A stretch of 42,557 nt of DNA, taken from Ga0077527 sp038144955. Its GTDB lineage: Bacteria > Pseudomonadota > Gammaproteobacteria > Burkholderiales > SG8-41. This document shows, piece by piece, positions 15,039 through 22,389 of the stretch. The notes under the pieces were generated by a model that was not told the origin of the DNA, ran no database searches, and worked only from the letters and a program-made list of their open reading frames with translations. The first letter of the stretch is position 1; each line of letters opens with the position of its first letter. A program made the translations under genes and the position numbers. The stretch spans positions 1 to 42,557 of the forward strand of contig JAYQOT010000017.1 of the NCBI GenBank assembly GCA_038144955.1, given 5' to 3'.

Positions 15039-16760
15039 TCAGCGCCGTTTCGCCGGAATGATCGGCAGCATCAGATACGACGCCGTCTTTCCGCCGGCAT
15101 GCACCGTGTTCATCGCGCCGGCGTTGTAATCGGCGTGATAGTGGGTATACGGCGCACTGCCCTGGCCGTCGCGCGGCTGGACGTCGAGGCGCAGCCGGTG
15201 GCCCTTCTTGAACACCATGCTCGTCGGCCACACCTCGATGCGGCATTCGACAACCTCGCCCTTCTTCAGCCACTGGCGCTCATCGTGGGCGTGGAACGGC
15301 CGGTACGGCAGCGACTTCTTCGGATCGAGCTTGCGCTGCGAAGCGCGCAGCCAGCCCTTGGTTACGCAGGGAATCGGCTGGCTGTGCTGGCCGACTTCGC
15401 AGACGTCCTTGCCGTCGGGCCCGATGTTGCGGATGGTGACGAAAATGTCCATGTCTTCCGAAGTACTCGACACCCACAGGTTGAGCACCAGCGGGCCGGT
15501 GACCTCGGTGTCCTCCGCCATCGGCGGCGTCACGAAGGAGATGCCGGTGCGACCGGTGTTGCCATGGGTGGTCGACAGCGAGGAACCGCCGGCGACGCCC
15601 GCGGTGGTCACACCACTGGCGGAATACGACAGCTTCGCCGCGTTCTTCGGCGCTGATTTCGCAAGCAGCCCTTCGACCTCATCGGGACCGCCCGGTTTGC
15701 TGCGCTCCGGTTTCAGGTACAGCTTCGTCCACTTGGTACGCTTCAGCGGCCATTCGTTTTCGTAGCGGAACGCGTACGGCTTCTTGCTGCCGCCGGTGCG
15801 GATTTCGAGCTTCACCGGCGGATCGCTCATGATGCCGGTGTCGATGTCCTTCAGCCAGTAATCGAACCAGCGCAGCTGGTCCATGCGCCCTTCCTCGGCA
15901 TGGAACGGGTGGAAGTGCGAACCGGTGTGGATGCGCAGCTTCTTGTGTTTCGACGCGGCGTTCATGAAGCCTTCGGTATTGCCGCGCAGGTGCATGGAGA
16001 ATCCGCCCCAGTTGCCGACACTGTACAACGGCACCTTGATCTGGTCCCAGCGCGCGCTCGACAACCGCCAGTATTCTGAATCCAGGTCGTTGCGCATGAA
16101 CTGCCACATCATGTCGTTGTGGAAGGCGTCGGGGTTGTAGCTGCGCGGCTTGCCCAGCAGGTGGTGGGCGGTGTGCGTCAGCCACCAGTTGCCGATGAAG
16201 CCCAGTGCGAAGATGCCACCGTGGTAGGCCTGGTCGCGGTACTGGTCGGCGCGACCTTCCCACGGCATGATCGCCTTCAGCGACGGCGGTTGCAGGTTGG
16301 CGGCGCGCCATTGAGAAGACGCATGGTAGGAAATGCCGAGCATGCCGACATTGCCCGAGCACCAGTCGCGCTTGGCGATCCACTCGATCGCGTCGTAGGC
16401 GTCCAGCCCTTCCTGGTACGAACTCGGATCGGATTTGCCCGGCGACTTGCCGGCGCCGCGCACGTCGACGCGCACGCAGGCATAGCCACGTGGACACCAC
16501 CATTCCGGATTGACGGTTTCCCAGTTCATGTAGGGATTGGCTTTTTCCTCGAGGTCCGCCGGCGGCAGCCACAGCTTGTCCTTCTGGTAAGGGCCCGTAT
16601 TAAGGATGACGGGGACCTTCTCGCGGAAATTCGGCCGGAACACATCGGCATAGATGACGGTGCCGTCGCGCAGCGGAATCTGCACGTCTTTCTCGATGAT
16701 CAGTTTGCATTTGCGCGGCTGCGACACGCGCGAACGGCTGCGACGACGAACTGCGGGCAT
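15039..16760 (-). CDS. CocE/NonD-family alpha/beta hydrolase
   Basis: The 573-residue protein has an alpha/beta hydrolase core with nucleophile motif GMLGISYHASSQW (Ser144), preceded by RGYACVRVDVRGAGKSPG, and a helical cap and histidine segment (HTGSHFHPFH...WFDYWLKDID). A C-terminal jelly-roll (LNLWVSSTSEDMDIFVTI, then GHRLRLDVQ) is shared with cocaine esterase and X-Pro dipeptidyl-peptidases. It should hydrolyse esters or amides in the cytoplasm; the substrate is unknown. The ATG at 16760 has a GGAGGAG site seven bases upstream; longer reading frames lack one. It is transcribed divergently from operon A. Confidence 0.85.
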   Translation of the reverse strand: MPAVRRRSRSRVSQPRKCKLIIEKDVQIPLRDGTVIYADVFRPNFREKVPVILNTGPYQKDKLWLPPADLEEKANPYMNWETVNPEWWCPRGYACVRVDVRGAGKSPGKSDPSSYQEGLDAYDAIEWIAKRDWCSGNVGMLGISYHASSQWRAANLQPPSLKAIMPWEGRADQYRDQAYHGGIFALGFIGNWWLTHTAHHLLGKPRSYNPDAFHNDMMWQFMRNDLDSEYWRLSSARWDQIKVPLYSVGNWGGFSMHLRGNTEGFMNAASKHKKLRIHTGSHFHPFHAEEGRMDQLRWFDYWLKDIDTGIMSDPPVKLEIRTGGSKKPYAFRYENEWPLKRTKWTKLYLKPERSKPGGPDEVEGLLAKSAPKNAAKLSYSASGVTTAGVAGGSSLSTTHGNTGRTGISFVTPPMAEDTEVTGPLVLNLWVSSTSEDMDIFVTIRNIGPDGKDVCEVGQHSQPIPCVTKGWLRASQRKLDPKKSLPYRPFHAHDERQWLKKGEVVECRIEVWPTSMVFKKGHRLRLDVQPRDGQGSAPYTHYHADYNAGAMNTVHAGGKTASYLMLPIIPAKRR

Positions 16761-16894
16761 GACACACTCCTCCAAGAGTTGCCCGGCGTCGGATCGCGCC
16801 GGAATCAGGCACGCAGTGTAGCCCGCTCTGCTCGCGCCTCGCAAAATCACGTCCAGCATGTGACCGGACCGTGCGCAGTATGTCGCCCATCCTC

Positions 16895-16903
16895 TGGTAA
16901 ACT
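16895..16903 (+). promoter_or_regulatory. Candidate extended -10 promoter for catabolic operon A
   Basis: TGGTAAACT fits an extended -10 (TGN plus TAAACT). It lies 37 bp before the NIPSNAP start, which has a GGAGG ribosome site six bases away. The rest of the 179-bp divergent gap (16761-16939) shows no clear operator. Confidence 0.4.
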
Positions 16904-16939
16904 CATCGCCCCACAAGCGGCACACCTCCGGAGGCGATC

Positions 16940-17578
16940 ATGATTTACGAAGTGCGGACTTATTTTGTAAAACCGAAATCCTTGGCCGAGGTCGAGAAGC
17001 GCTTCGGCGAAGCCTACGAAACCCGCAAGAAAATTTCGCCGCTGGCAGCGTTTTTCCATACTGAAATCGGGCCACTGAACCAGATCATCCACATCTGGCC
17101 GTACAAGGACATGGCCGAGCGCGACCGCATCCGCGCCGAAGCCGTGGCCGCCGGCAACTGGCCGCCTAAGATCGGCGAATTCCTGCTCGGCATGCAATCC
17201 GAAATCTTCATACCTTTTGCCTGCTCGCCCGAAATCAAGCCCGGCAAGATGGGTCCCTACTTCGAAATGCGCACCTACACCGTTGCTCCGGGCGACCTGC
17301 CCAAGATCCAGAAAGTCTGGGAAAAAGCCCTTCCTGAACGCACCAAGATCAGCCCGCTGGTCGGCGTCTGGCACAGCGAACTGGGGGGACTCAACCGTTT
17401 CATGCATATCTGGGCTTACAGCTCGCTCGACCAGCGCAACGAAGCGCGCGACAAGGCGCTCGCCACCGGGGTATGGCCGCCATCAGCCGTTGCCAAGAAA
17501 CTGAACATGCCGGACGGCACGCTGACTGCGCAGGAAAACAAGATCGTCATGCCATCGGCATTTTCGCCGCTTCAGTAA
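16940..17578 (+). CDS. NIPSNAP family protein, tandem domains
   Basis: This 212-residue protein consists of two copies of the dimeric alpha-beta barrel NIPSNAP fold. The first copy has YEVRTYFVKPKSLAEVEKRF with LNQIIHIWPYKDMAERD. The second has FEMRTYTVAPGDLPKIQKVW with LNRFMHIWAYSSLDQRNEAR. Bacterial NIPSNAP proteins often sit in catabolic operons and may act as small-molecule binding or isomerase-like proteins. No catalytic residues are established. It is the first gene of operon A, which continues with VOC, flavin hydroxylase and dehydrogenase genes. Confidence 0.85.
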   Translation: MIYEVRTYFVKPKSLAEVEKRFGEAYETRKKISPLAAFFHTEIGPLNQIIHIWPYKDMAERDRIRAEAVAAGNWPPKIGEFLLGMQSEIFIPFACSPEIKPGKMGPYFEMRTYTVAPGDLPKIQKVWEKALPERTKISPLVGVWHSELGGLNRFMHIWAYSSLDQRNEARDKALATGVWPPSAVAKKLNMPDGTLTAQENKIVMPSAFSPLQ

Positions 17579-17605
17579 ACAATAAGGACTGTAAGGAGCA
17601 ACAAG

Positions 17606-18052
17606 ATGCCCATCGGCAAACTCGATCATTTCTCGATCCGCACCCTCGACGTCGAGGCGTCGCGGAAGTTCTATACCGAGGTGATGGGCTTCACCGTCGG
17701 CTTCCGTCCGCCGTTCAAATTTCCGGGATTGTGGTTGTATAACGGACCGCAATATCCGGAAACCACCGGCGTGGTGCACATCATCGGCATCGACCTCAAC
17801 GATCCTCAAGGGCTCAAGGATTATCTCGGTGACAAGGAACTCGACACACTGAACGGAACCGGCACCGTCGATCACATGGCATTCTCTGCGACGGGACTTG
17901 ATGAAATGCGTGCACGGCTCAAGTCAAACAACATTGAATACCGCGAACGCACGGTGCCTTCGCTGAATCTGCACCAGGTGTTTTTCGAAGACCCCAGCAC
18001 CGTCACCATAGAACTGAATTACCCGGCCAGCGAAGTCCAGAAAGCTGCCTGA
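17606..18052 (+). CDS. VOC superfamily protein (glyoxalase/extradiol dioxygenase-like)
   Basis: This 148-residue single-module VOC protein reads KLDHFSIRTLDVEASRKFYT, then VVHIIGIDLND, TVDHMAFSATGLDEMRARL and LHQVFFEDPSTVTIELNYPA. The metal-ligand pattern is visible as His8, a His in VVHII or VDHMAF, and a Glu in TIELNY. Members include glyoxalases, epimerases and ring-opening dioxygenases, and the reaction here is unknown. A TAAGGAGC site precedes the start. It ends four bases before the flavin hydroxylase gene. Confidence 0.82.
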   Translation: MPIGKLDHFSIRTLDVEASRKFYTEVMGFTVGFRPPFKFPGLWLYNGPQYPETTGVVHIIGIDLNDPQGLKDYLGDKELDTLNGTGTVDHMAFSATGLDEMRARLKSNNIEYRERTVPSLNLHQVFFEDPSTVTIELNYPASEVQKAA

Positions 18053-18056
18053 CGCG

Positions 18057-19283
18057 ATGCCGGCAGCGCCAAGACAGCCGCGCGCGCTGGTCATCGGCGG
18101 CTCGCTGGGAGGACTGTTTGCGGCCAACCTGCTGCATCGTCAGGGCTGGGATGTCCACGTGTATGAACAGGCGGGTGAAGGACTCGCCGGCCGCGGTGCG
18201 GGAATCATTACCCACCCCGACCTGTTCGCCGCGCTCGGACGCATCGGCATCGTCATTGATGACAGCTTTGGTGTCGACATCGCCGGTCGCGTGGCATTTG
18301 ATCGCAGCGGCGCCTGCGTCGGCACCCTCGATATCAAACAATGCCTGACTACCTGGGCGCGGCTGTATGCACTGCTCAAGGACGCCTTGCCTGAGGAGCG
18401 TTACCATTTCGACCACGCCTGCAGTAATGTGGAGCAGGATACGCGCAGCGTCAGCGCCTGCTTCAGCAACGGCGCGCAGTCTGAGGGGGATCTGCTGGTT
18501 GCAGCCGACGGCATACGCTCCACAGTGCGTGCTCAACTTGCCGCGGAAGACCGCCCGGTCTATGCGGGGTACGTCGCATGGCGGGGCCTTGTCGATGAAA
18601 ATGAACTGACACGGAACACCCACAAAGATTTGTTCCCGCTGTTCGGTTTCAGCCTTGCGCCGCGCGAGCACATGCTCGGCTACCCGGTCGCGGGCTTCAC
18701 CAATTCGACCCGGCCCGGCGAACGCTGCTACAACTATGTCTGGTACAGGCCGACGCATGTGGAACGCGAACTGCCGCAACTGTGTACCGACATCCATGGC
18801 CAACGGCATGACATGGCAATCCCGCCACCGCTGATCCGTCCGGAGATACGCGATGCGATGCGCCAAGGAGCGAACGATGCGCTGTCGCCGCAGTTCGCGG
18901 AGGTCGTAGCCAAGACGCGCCAACCTTTTTTTCAGGCTATCTTCGACCTTGAATCGAAAAGCATGGCCCATGGTCGCATAGCCCTGCTTGGCGATGCGGC
19001 ATTTGTCGCGCGGCCGCATTGCGGCATGGGAGTATCCAAGGCGGCCGGTGATGCCATTGCACTGGCCGGAGCACTGAAAACCTCGGACAATAATCTGCCG
19101 GCGGCATTGCCTCGCTACTCGGAATCGCGTACCCGCTTCGGCCACGCGGTAGTCGCACACGCCCGGGAACTCGGCTCGTACCTGCAGGCCTGCGACAGCA
19201 CCGAAGCGGAACGGTTACGCTGCGCGCATCACCACACACCAACTGCCGTGATGCGCGACATCGCGGTAAGCCGTGAGTTCTGA
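18057..19283 (+). CDS. FAD-dependent monooxygenase (2,6-dihydroxypyridine 3-monooxygenase-like)
   Basis: This 408-residue class A flavin hydroxylase has an N-terminal GGSLGGL variant of the GxGxxG dinucleotide fold (residues 14-20), then VHVYEQAGEGLAGRGAGI, LLVAADGIRSTVRAQL (DG motif) and, late, IALLGDAAFVARPHCGMGVS (GD motif). The GGSLGGL start and RGAGI loop resemble DhpH-type hydroxylases that oxygenate dihydroxypyridines, and also other FAD hydroxylases. NAD(P)H and O2 would be used in the cytoplasm. That it acts on a pyridine ring is an inference. It is followed by a beta-hydroxyacid dehydrogenase gene 15 bp away. Confidence 0.8.
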   Translation: MPAAPRQPRALVIGGSLGGLFAANLLHRQGWDVHVYEQAGEGLAGRGAGIITHPDLFAALGRIGIVIDDSFGVDIAGRVAFDRSGACVGTLDIKQCLTTWARLYALLKDALPEERYHFDHACSNVEQDTRSVSACFSNGAQSEGDLLVAADGIRSTVRAQLAAEDRPVYAGYVAWRGLVDENELTRNTHKDLFPLFGFSLAPREHMLGYPVAGFTNSTRPGERCYNYVWYRPTHVERELPQLCTDIHGQRHDMAIPPPLIRPEIRDAMRQGANDALSPQFAEVVAKTRQPFFQAIFDLESKSMAHGRIALLGDAAFVARPHCGMGVSKAAGDAIALAGALKTSDNNLPAALPRYSESRTRFGHAVVAHARELGSYLQACDSTEAERLRCAHHHTPTAVMRDIAVSREF

Positions 19284-19298
19284 CCAAGAGGAGACAAC

Positions 19299-20219
19299 AT
19301 GAAAATAGGATTCATCGGACTGGGCACCATGGGTGGCGCGATGGCGCTCAACCTGCGCAAGGCGAAATTCGATCTCGTCGTGCACGACCTGCGCGCCGAT
19401 ATCGCCAAGCCAGTGCTGGATGCAGGCGCGACCTGGGCCGATTCGGTGTCGGCACTCGGCAAGGTGGCTGACGTGGTGCTGACTTCACTTCCCGGACCAC
19501 GGGAGACAGAAGCCGTAGGCGCCGAATTGATGAGCAGCATGAAAAGCGGCGGCGTCTGGTTCGACCTGACGACGAATTCACCCACTGTGGTAAGAGCGCT
19601 CAGTGCACGCTGCGCTGAACACGGCATCGCAATGCTCGACGCCCCGGTGTCCGGCGGCCCGCATGGCGCGAAGTCGGGAAAAATGGCATTGCTGGTCGGC
19701 GGCGATGAACAGGTGTTCAACAACCACCGCAAAGTGCTTGATGCCATCGGCGACCAGGTCATCTACATCGGCCCTATCGGTGCGGGTACGGTGGCCAAGC
19801 TGGTGCACAACTGCGCCGGCTACGCGATCCAGACCGCACTCGCAGAGGTATTCACCGTAGGCGTCAAGGCCGGAGTCGATCCACTGGCGCTGTGGGCCGC
19901 AGTGCGCCAGTGCTCGCTGGGTCGCCAGCGCACGTTCGACCGCCTCGGTCGCCAGTTCCTGCAGGGCAGTTTCGACCCTCCTGATTTTGCGCTGAAACTC
20001 GCACTGAAGGACGTTACGCTGGCCACCGAATTGGGACGCGAACTCGGGGTGCCGATGCGGGTTGCGAATCTTGCGCATGCCGACATGACCGAAGCGCTTA
20101 ACCGCGGCTGGGGACACCGCGACTCGCGCATTCCGATGTTGCTGCAGGAAGAGCGGGCCGGCGTCGAAATCAAGGTGCCGGCGGCAGACATACAGGCCGT
20201 TCTCAAGAAAGACGGCTAG
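19299..20219 (+). CDS. NAD(P)-dependent beta-hydroxyacid dehydrogenase
   Basis: This 306-residue protein begins with GFIGLGTMGGAMALNL (GxGxxG at residues 7-12). It has the DAPVSGGPHGAKSGKMALLVGG substrate loop and GTVAKLVHNCAGY with the catalytic lysine of the 3-hydroxyisobutyrate / tartronate semialdehyde reductase family. It would oxidise or reduce a short hydroxy acid or semialdehyde. The substrate could be a ring-cleavage fragment from the operon, which is inferred. An AAGAGGAGA ribosome site precedes the ATG. Confidence 0.88.
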   Translation: MKIGFIGLGTMGGAMALNLRKAKFDLVVHDLRADIAKPVLDAGATWADSVSALGKVADVVLTSLPGPRETEAVGAELMSSMKSGGVWFDLTTNSPTVVRALSARCAEHGIAMLDAPVSGGPHGAKSGKMALLVGGDEQVFNNHRKVLDAIGDQVIYIGPIGAGTVAKLVHNCAGYAIQTALAEVFTVGVKAGVDPLALWAAVRQCSLGRQRTFDRLGRQFLQGSFDPPDFALKLALKDVTLATELGRELGVPMRVANLAHADMTEALNRGWGHRDSRIPMLLQEERAGVEIKVPAADIQAVLKKDG

Positions 20220-20257
20220 AATCACGCATATCAACGAGCAGACCACGGGAGCAGGAA

Positions 20258-21085
20258 ATGCGACAGCATCACCCGATCAGCATCTGCACTCTTTGTTTTG
20301 CCCTCTTCGCAGGTATGGCACAGGCGCAGGACGACACGGCCGCGCGATTGGACTACGTAATCAGCGGCGGGCATCGCAGCGAGGCCAACCGGCTGCGCGA
20401 TCAATACCGCCATCCAAAGGAAACCCTGCTCTTTTTCGGACTGCGTCCAGGCATGACCGTTGTCGAAATCTGGCCGGGCGGTGGCTGGTACACCGAAGTC
20501 ATCGGTCCAGTGCTGCGTGAAACCGGCAAGTATTATCTGGGCCATTACGCAATCGAAGATCCCAAGCTGGCCGACTGGCAGCGCGAGGCGCGCGAAAAAC
20601 ACCAGCAGCGCATCACCGAACAGGCCGGCGTCTACGGCACCCCGGTATTCACATCCTTCGGACCGCCGGATTACCTCGCGATCGCGCCACCGGCCAGCGC
20701 TGACCTGGTGCTGACTTTCCGCAACGTGCACAACTGGAGTTCCCGCAAATCAGACCATGCGGCATTCAAGTCCTTTTTCGATGCACTTAAACCCGGCGGC
20801 ATCCTCGGCGTGGTCGAGCATCGCGCGAAGCCGGGCACCTCCCTGGAGCGCATGGTAAAAACCGGTTACATGACCGAGGCCTATGTCATCGAGCTGGCGG
20901 AAAAGGCAGGATTCAGATTGCTGGAAAAATCCGAGATCAACGCCAATCCGAAGGACAGCACCGACCATCCCAACGGCGTGTGGACACTGCCGCCGATGCT
21001 GCGGGGCTGGATCGACAAGGAAAAATACCGTGCGATCGGTGAAAGCGACCGCATGACCCTTAAATTCCGCAAACCGGAAAAATAG
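20258..21085 (+). CDS. Exported class I methyltransferase-like protein (COG4798-type)
   Basis: A signal peptide (MRQHHPISICTLCFALFAGM then AQAQ) precedes a 250-residue domain with the COG4798-like SAM motif GMTVVEIWPGGGWYTEVIGP and DLVLTFRNVHNWSSR, ALKPGGILGVVEHRAKPGTS, and a C-terminal ESDRMTLKF strand. The fold is SAM-dependent methyltransferase, yet the leader predicts export, where SAM is not normally available. It may bind another ligand, or be retained with a tether. It sits 38 bp after the dehydrogenase gene and 7 bp before the MAPEG gene. Confidence 0.78.
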   Translation: MRQHHPISICTLCFALFAGMAQAQDDTAARLDYVISGGHRSEANRLRDQYRHPKETLLFFGLRPGMTVVEIWPGGGWYTEVIGPVLRETGKYYLGHYAIEDPKLADWQREAREKHQQRITEQAGVYGTPVFTSFGPPDYLAIAPPASADLVLTFRNVHNWSSRKSDHAAFKSFFDALKPGGILGVVEHRAKPGTSLERMVKTGYMTEAYVIELAEKAGFRLLEKSEINANPKDSTDHPNGVWTLPPMLRGWIDKEKYRAIGESDRMTLKFRKPEK

Positions 21086-21092
21086 GAACCTG

Positions 21093-21476
21093 ATGCCCGC
21101 CACCCCGACCTACGCCGCACTGCTAGGCCTGATGTTTGTCGGTTTGAGCCTGCGCACGATCCGGCTGCGCCGCCGCTTCCGGGTTGCCATCGGTGACGGC
21201 CGCAATCCGCTGCTGCAGCGAGCAATGCGGGTAAATGCGAATTTTGCTGAATACGTTCCGCTGGCGCTGGTGCTGATCTGGTTCGTCGAACTGCATGACG
21301 GACCGCAGTTGCACGTGCATGCGATGGGCACAGCCCTGCTGTGCGGCAGACTGCTGCATGCCTGGGGCGTCAGCCAGGAAAAGGAAAACTTCCGCTACCG
21401 TGTAGCGGGAATGATGCTGACCTTCGCGGTCCTGATCAGCGCCAGCCTCGCCGTCCTGATCAACCTGTTCCGCTGA
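21093..21476 (+). CDS. MAPEG family membrane protein
   Basis: This 127-residue protein has four hydrophobic helices (YAALLGLMFVGLSLRTI, FAEYVPLALVLIWFVEL, HAMGTALLCGRLLHAWG, GMMLTFAVLISASLAVLI) and the MAPEG signature around RAMRVNANFAEYVPLALV. Family members are trimeric membrane glutathione transferases or peroxidases; bacterial roles are mostly untested. It ends operon A. Its stop codon lies in a 9-bp hairpin shared with the converging small gene. Confidence 0.85.
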   Translation: MPATPTYAALLGLMFVGLSLRTIRLRRRFRVAIGDGRNPLLQRAMRVNANFAEYVPLALVLIWFVELHDGPQLHVHAMGTALLCGRLLHAWGVSQEKENFRYRVAGMMLTFAVLISASLAVLINLFR

Positions 21477-21492
21477 TCCGGGAGATCAGCGG
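21470..21492. terminator. Hairpin spanning two convergent stop codons
   Basis: CCGCTGATC and GATCAGCGG form a perfect 9-bp stem with loop CGGGA. The MAPEG stop (21474-21476) lies in one arm and the stop of the opposing gene (21486-21488) in the other. It could end transcription from both sides; no U-tract is present. Confidence 0.5.
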
Positions 21493-21746
21493 CGGTTGAA
21501 CTCCCGCGAATTCAGCCGCTCGATATCGGCCTGTACCTGTTCCTGGCTGCGTTCGTAGACAATTTCACGTCCCATCACCGAACCGGCATAGGCCAGCCCG
21601 TTGCGGGTCGGTTTCAGCTCGCACTTGACGCTGTGCACGCCGCTGCCCAGAACGACCTGGATGGACGAGGCGCGCTTGTCGAGCACGACCACCTCCATCA
21701 GCTGCCGTGTCTCGGTGACCCGGACCTTGATCTTTTCAGTGTTCAT
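21486..21746 (-). CDS. Small hypothetical protein
   Basis: This 86-residue, basic, soluble protein is predicted mainly beta-strand in its first two thirds (IKVRVTETRQLMEVVVLDKR, SSIQVVLGSGVHSVKCEL) followed by a helix (SQEQVQADIERLNSREFNRR). It has no signal peptide and a single Cys. No family was recognised. The ATG has only a weak upstream purine stretch (GGATC). Its stop overlaps the hairpin shared with the MAPEG gene. A role in the surrounding catabolic operons is not implied by position. Confidence 0.6.
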   Translation of the reverse strand: MNTEKIKVRVTETRQLMEVVVLDKRASSIQVVLGSGVHSVKCELKPTRNGLAYAGSVMGREIVYERSQEQVQADIERLNSREFNRR

Positions 21747-21868
21747 CTGAGGTTATGTTGATCCTGCAATAGCATGCCGCATGTTACTACCGTGTCACCC
21801 TCCCCGAACAGGATGGCAATCCACCTATCCGCAATGTGGCCAAGCCGGATTTAAGCTGCTGCGTGACA

Positions 21869-21874
21869 TATAAT
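21869..21874 (+). promoter_or_regulatory. Candidate -10 for catabolic operon B
   Basis: TATAAT lies 35 bp before the 2Fe-2S subunit start codon. A weak GGATTT is present at a 17-bp spacing. No good ribosome site is seen before the ATG. The 163-bp gap 21747-21909 holds no other clear element. Confidence 0.45.
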
Positions 21875-21909
21875 TTCGGACTTTCCCGAGGCTTTACTCC
21901 CACTCCTTC

Positions 21910-22389
21910 ATGCTGATCAAATTCACCATCAACGGCGACCCCGTCGAAATCCATCTCAAATCACCTGACCGGTTGCTGGTCGATGTGTTGCGCGAGGATC
22001 TGCAACTGACCGGCACCAAACACGGTTGCGGCATCGGCGCCTGCGGCACCTGCACAGTGATCATCGACGGTGCACCAGTCTCCTCCTGCCTGCAGCTCGC
22101 CGCCATGTGTAACGGCGCTAACATCCGCACGGTGGAAGGCCTGGATGAGGCCGGAGTACTGCACCCGGTTCAACAGGCCTTCATCAACAAATCGGCCATG
22201 CAGTGTGGCATCTGCATCCCCGGCCACGTCATGCAGTGCGTGTCGTTGATCGAGAAAAATCCGGATCCGAGCGATGAAGAAATCCGCGCCAGCGCGGACA
22301 GTGTCTACTGCCGCTGCACCGGCTACGTGAAGATCATGGACGCTTACCGCGAAGCCGCTGCACTGCTGAAAAAGGCGGGCAAAAAATGA
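21910..22389 (+). CDS. 2Fe-2S subunit of a molybdenum hydroxylase (CoxS/NdhS-like)
   Basis: This 159-residue protein has the two-cluster arrangement of xanthine-dehydrogenase-family small subunits. A plant-ferredoxin-like cluster uses Cys40, 45, 48 and 60 (HGCGIGACGTCTVIIDG). A helical-domain cluster uses Cys99, 102, 134 and 136 (QCGICIPGHVM, YCRCTGY). It passes electrons between the Mo site and FAD. It overlaps the next gene by four bases (ATGA) and must form a complex with that Mo-FAD subunit, as no separate FAD subunit is present. The substrate is unknown; nicotinate- or aldehyde-type acceptors are possible. Confidence 0.92.
   Translation: MLIKFTINGDPVEIHLKSPDRLLVDVLREDLQLTGTKHGCGIGACGTCTVIIDGAPVSSCLQLAAMCNGANIRTVEGLDEAGVLHPVQQAFINKSAMQCGICIPGHVMQCVSLIEKNPDPSDEEIRASADSVYCRCTGYVKIMDAYREAAALLKKAGKK

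Noticed and set aside
18003..19160. Minus-strand open frame opposite the flavin hydroxylase
   Set aside because: It is antisense to a gene with FAD motifs.
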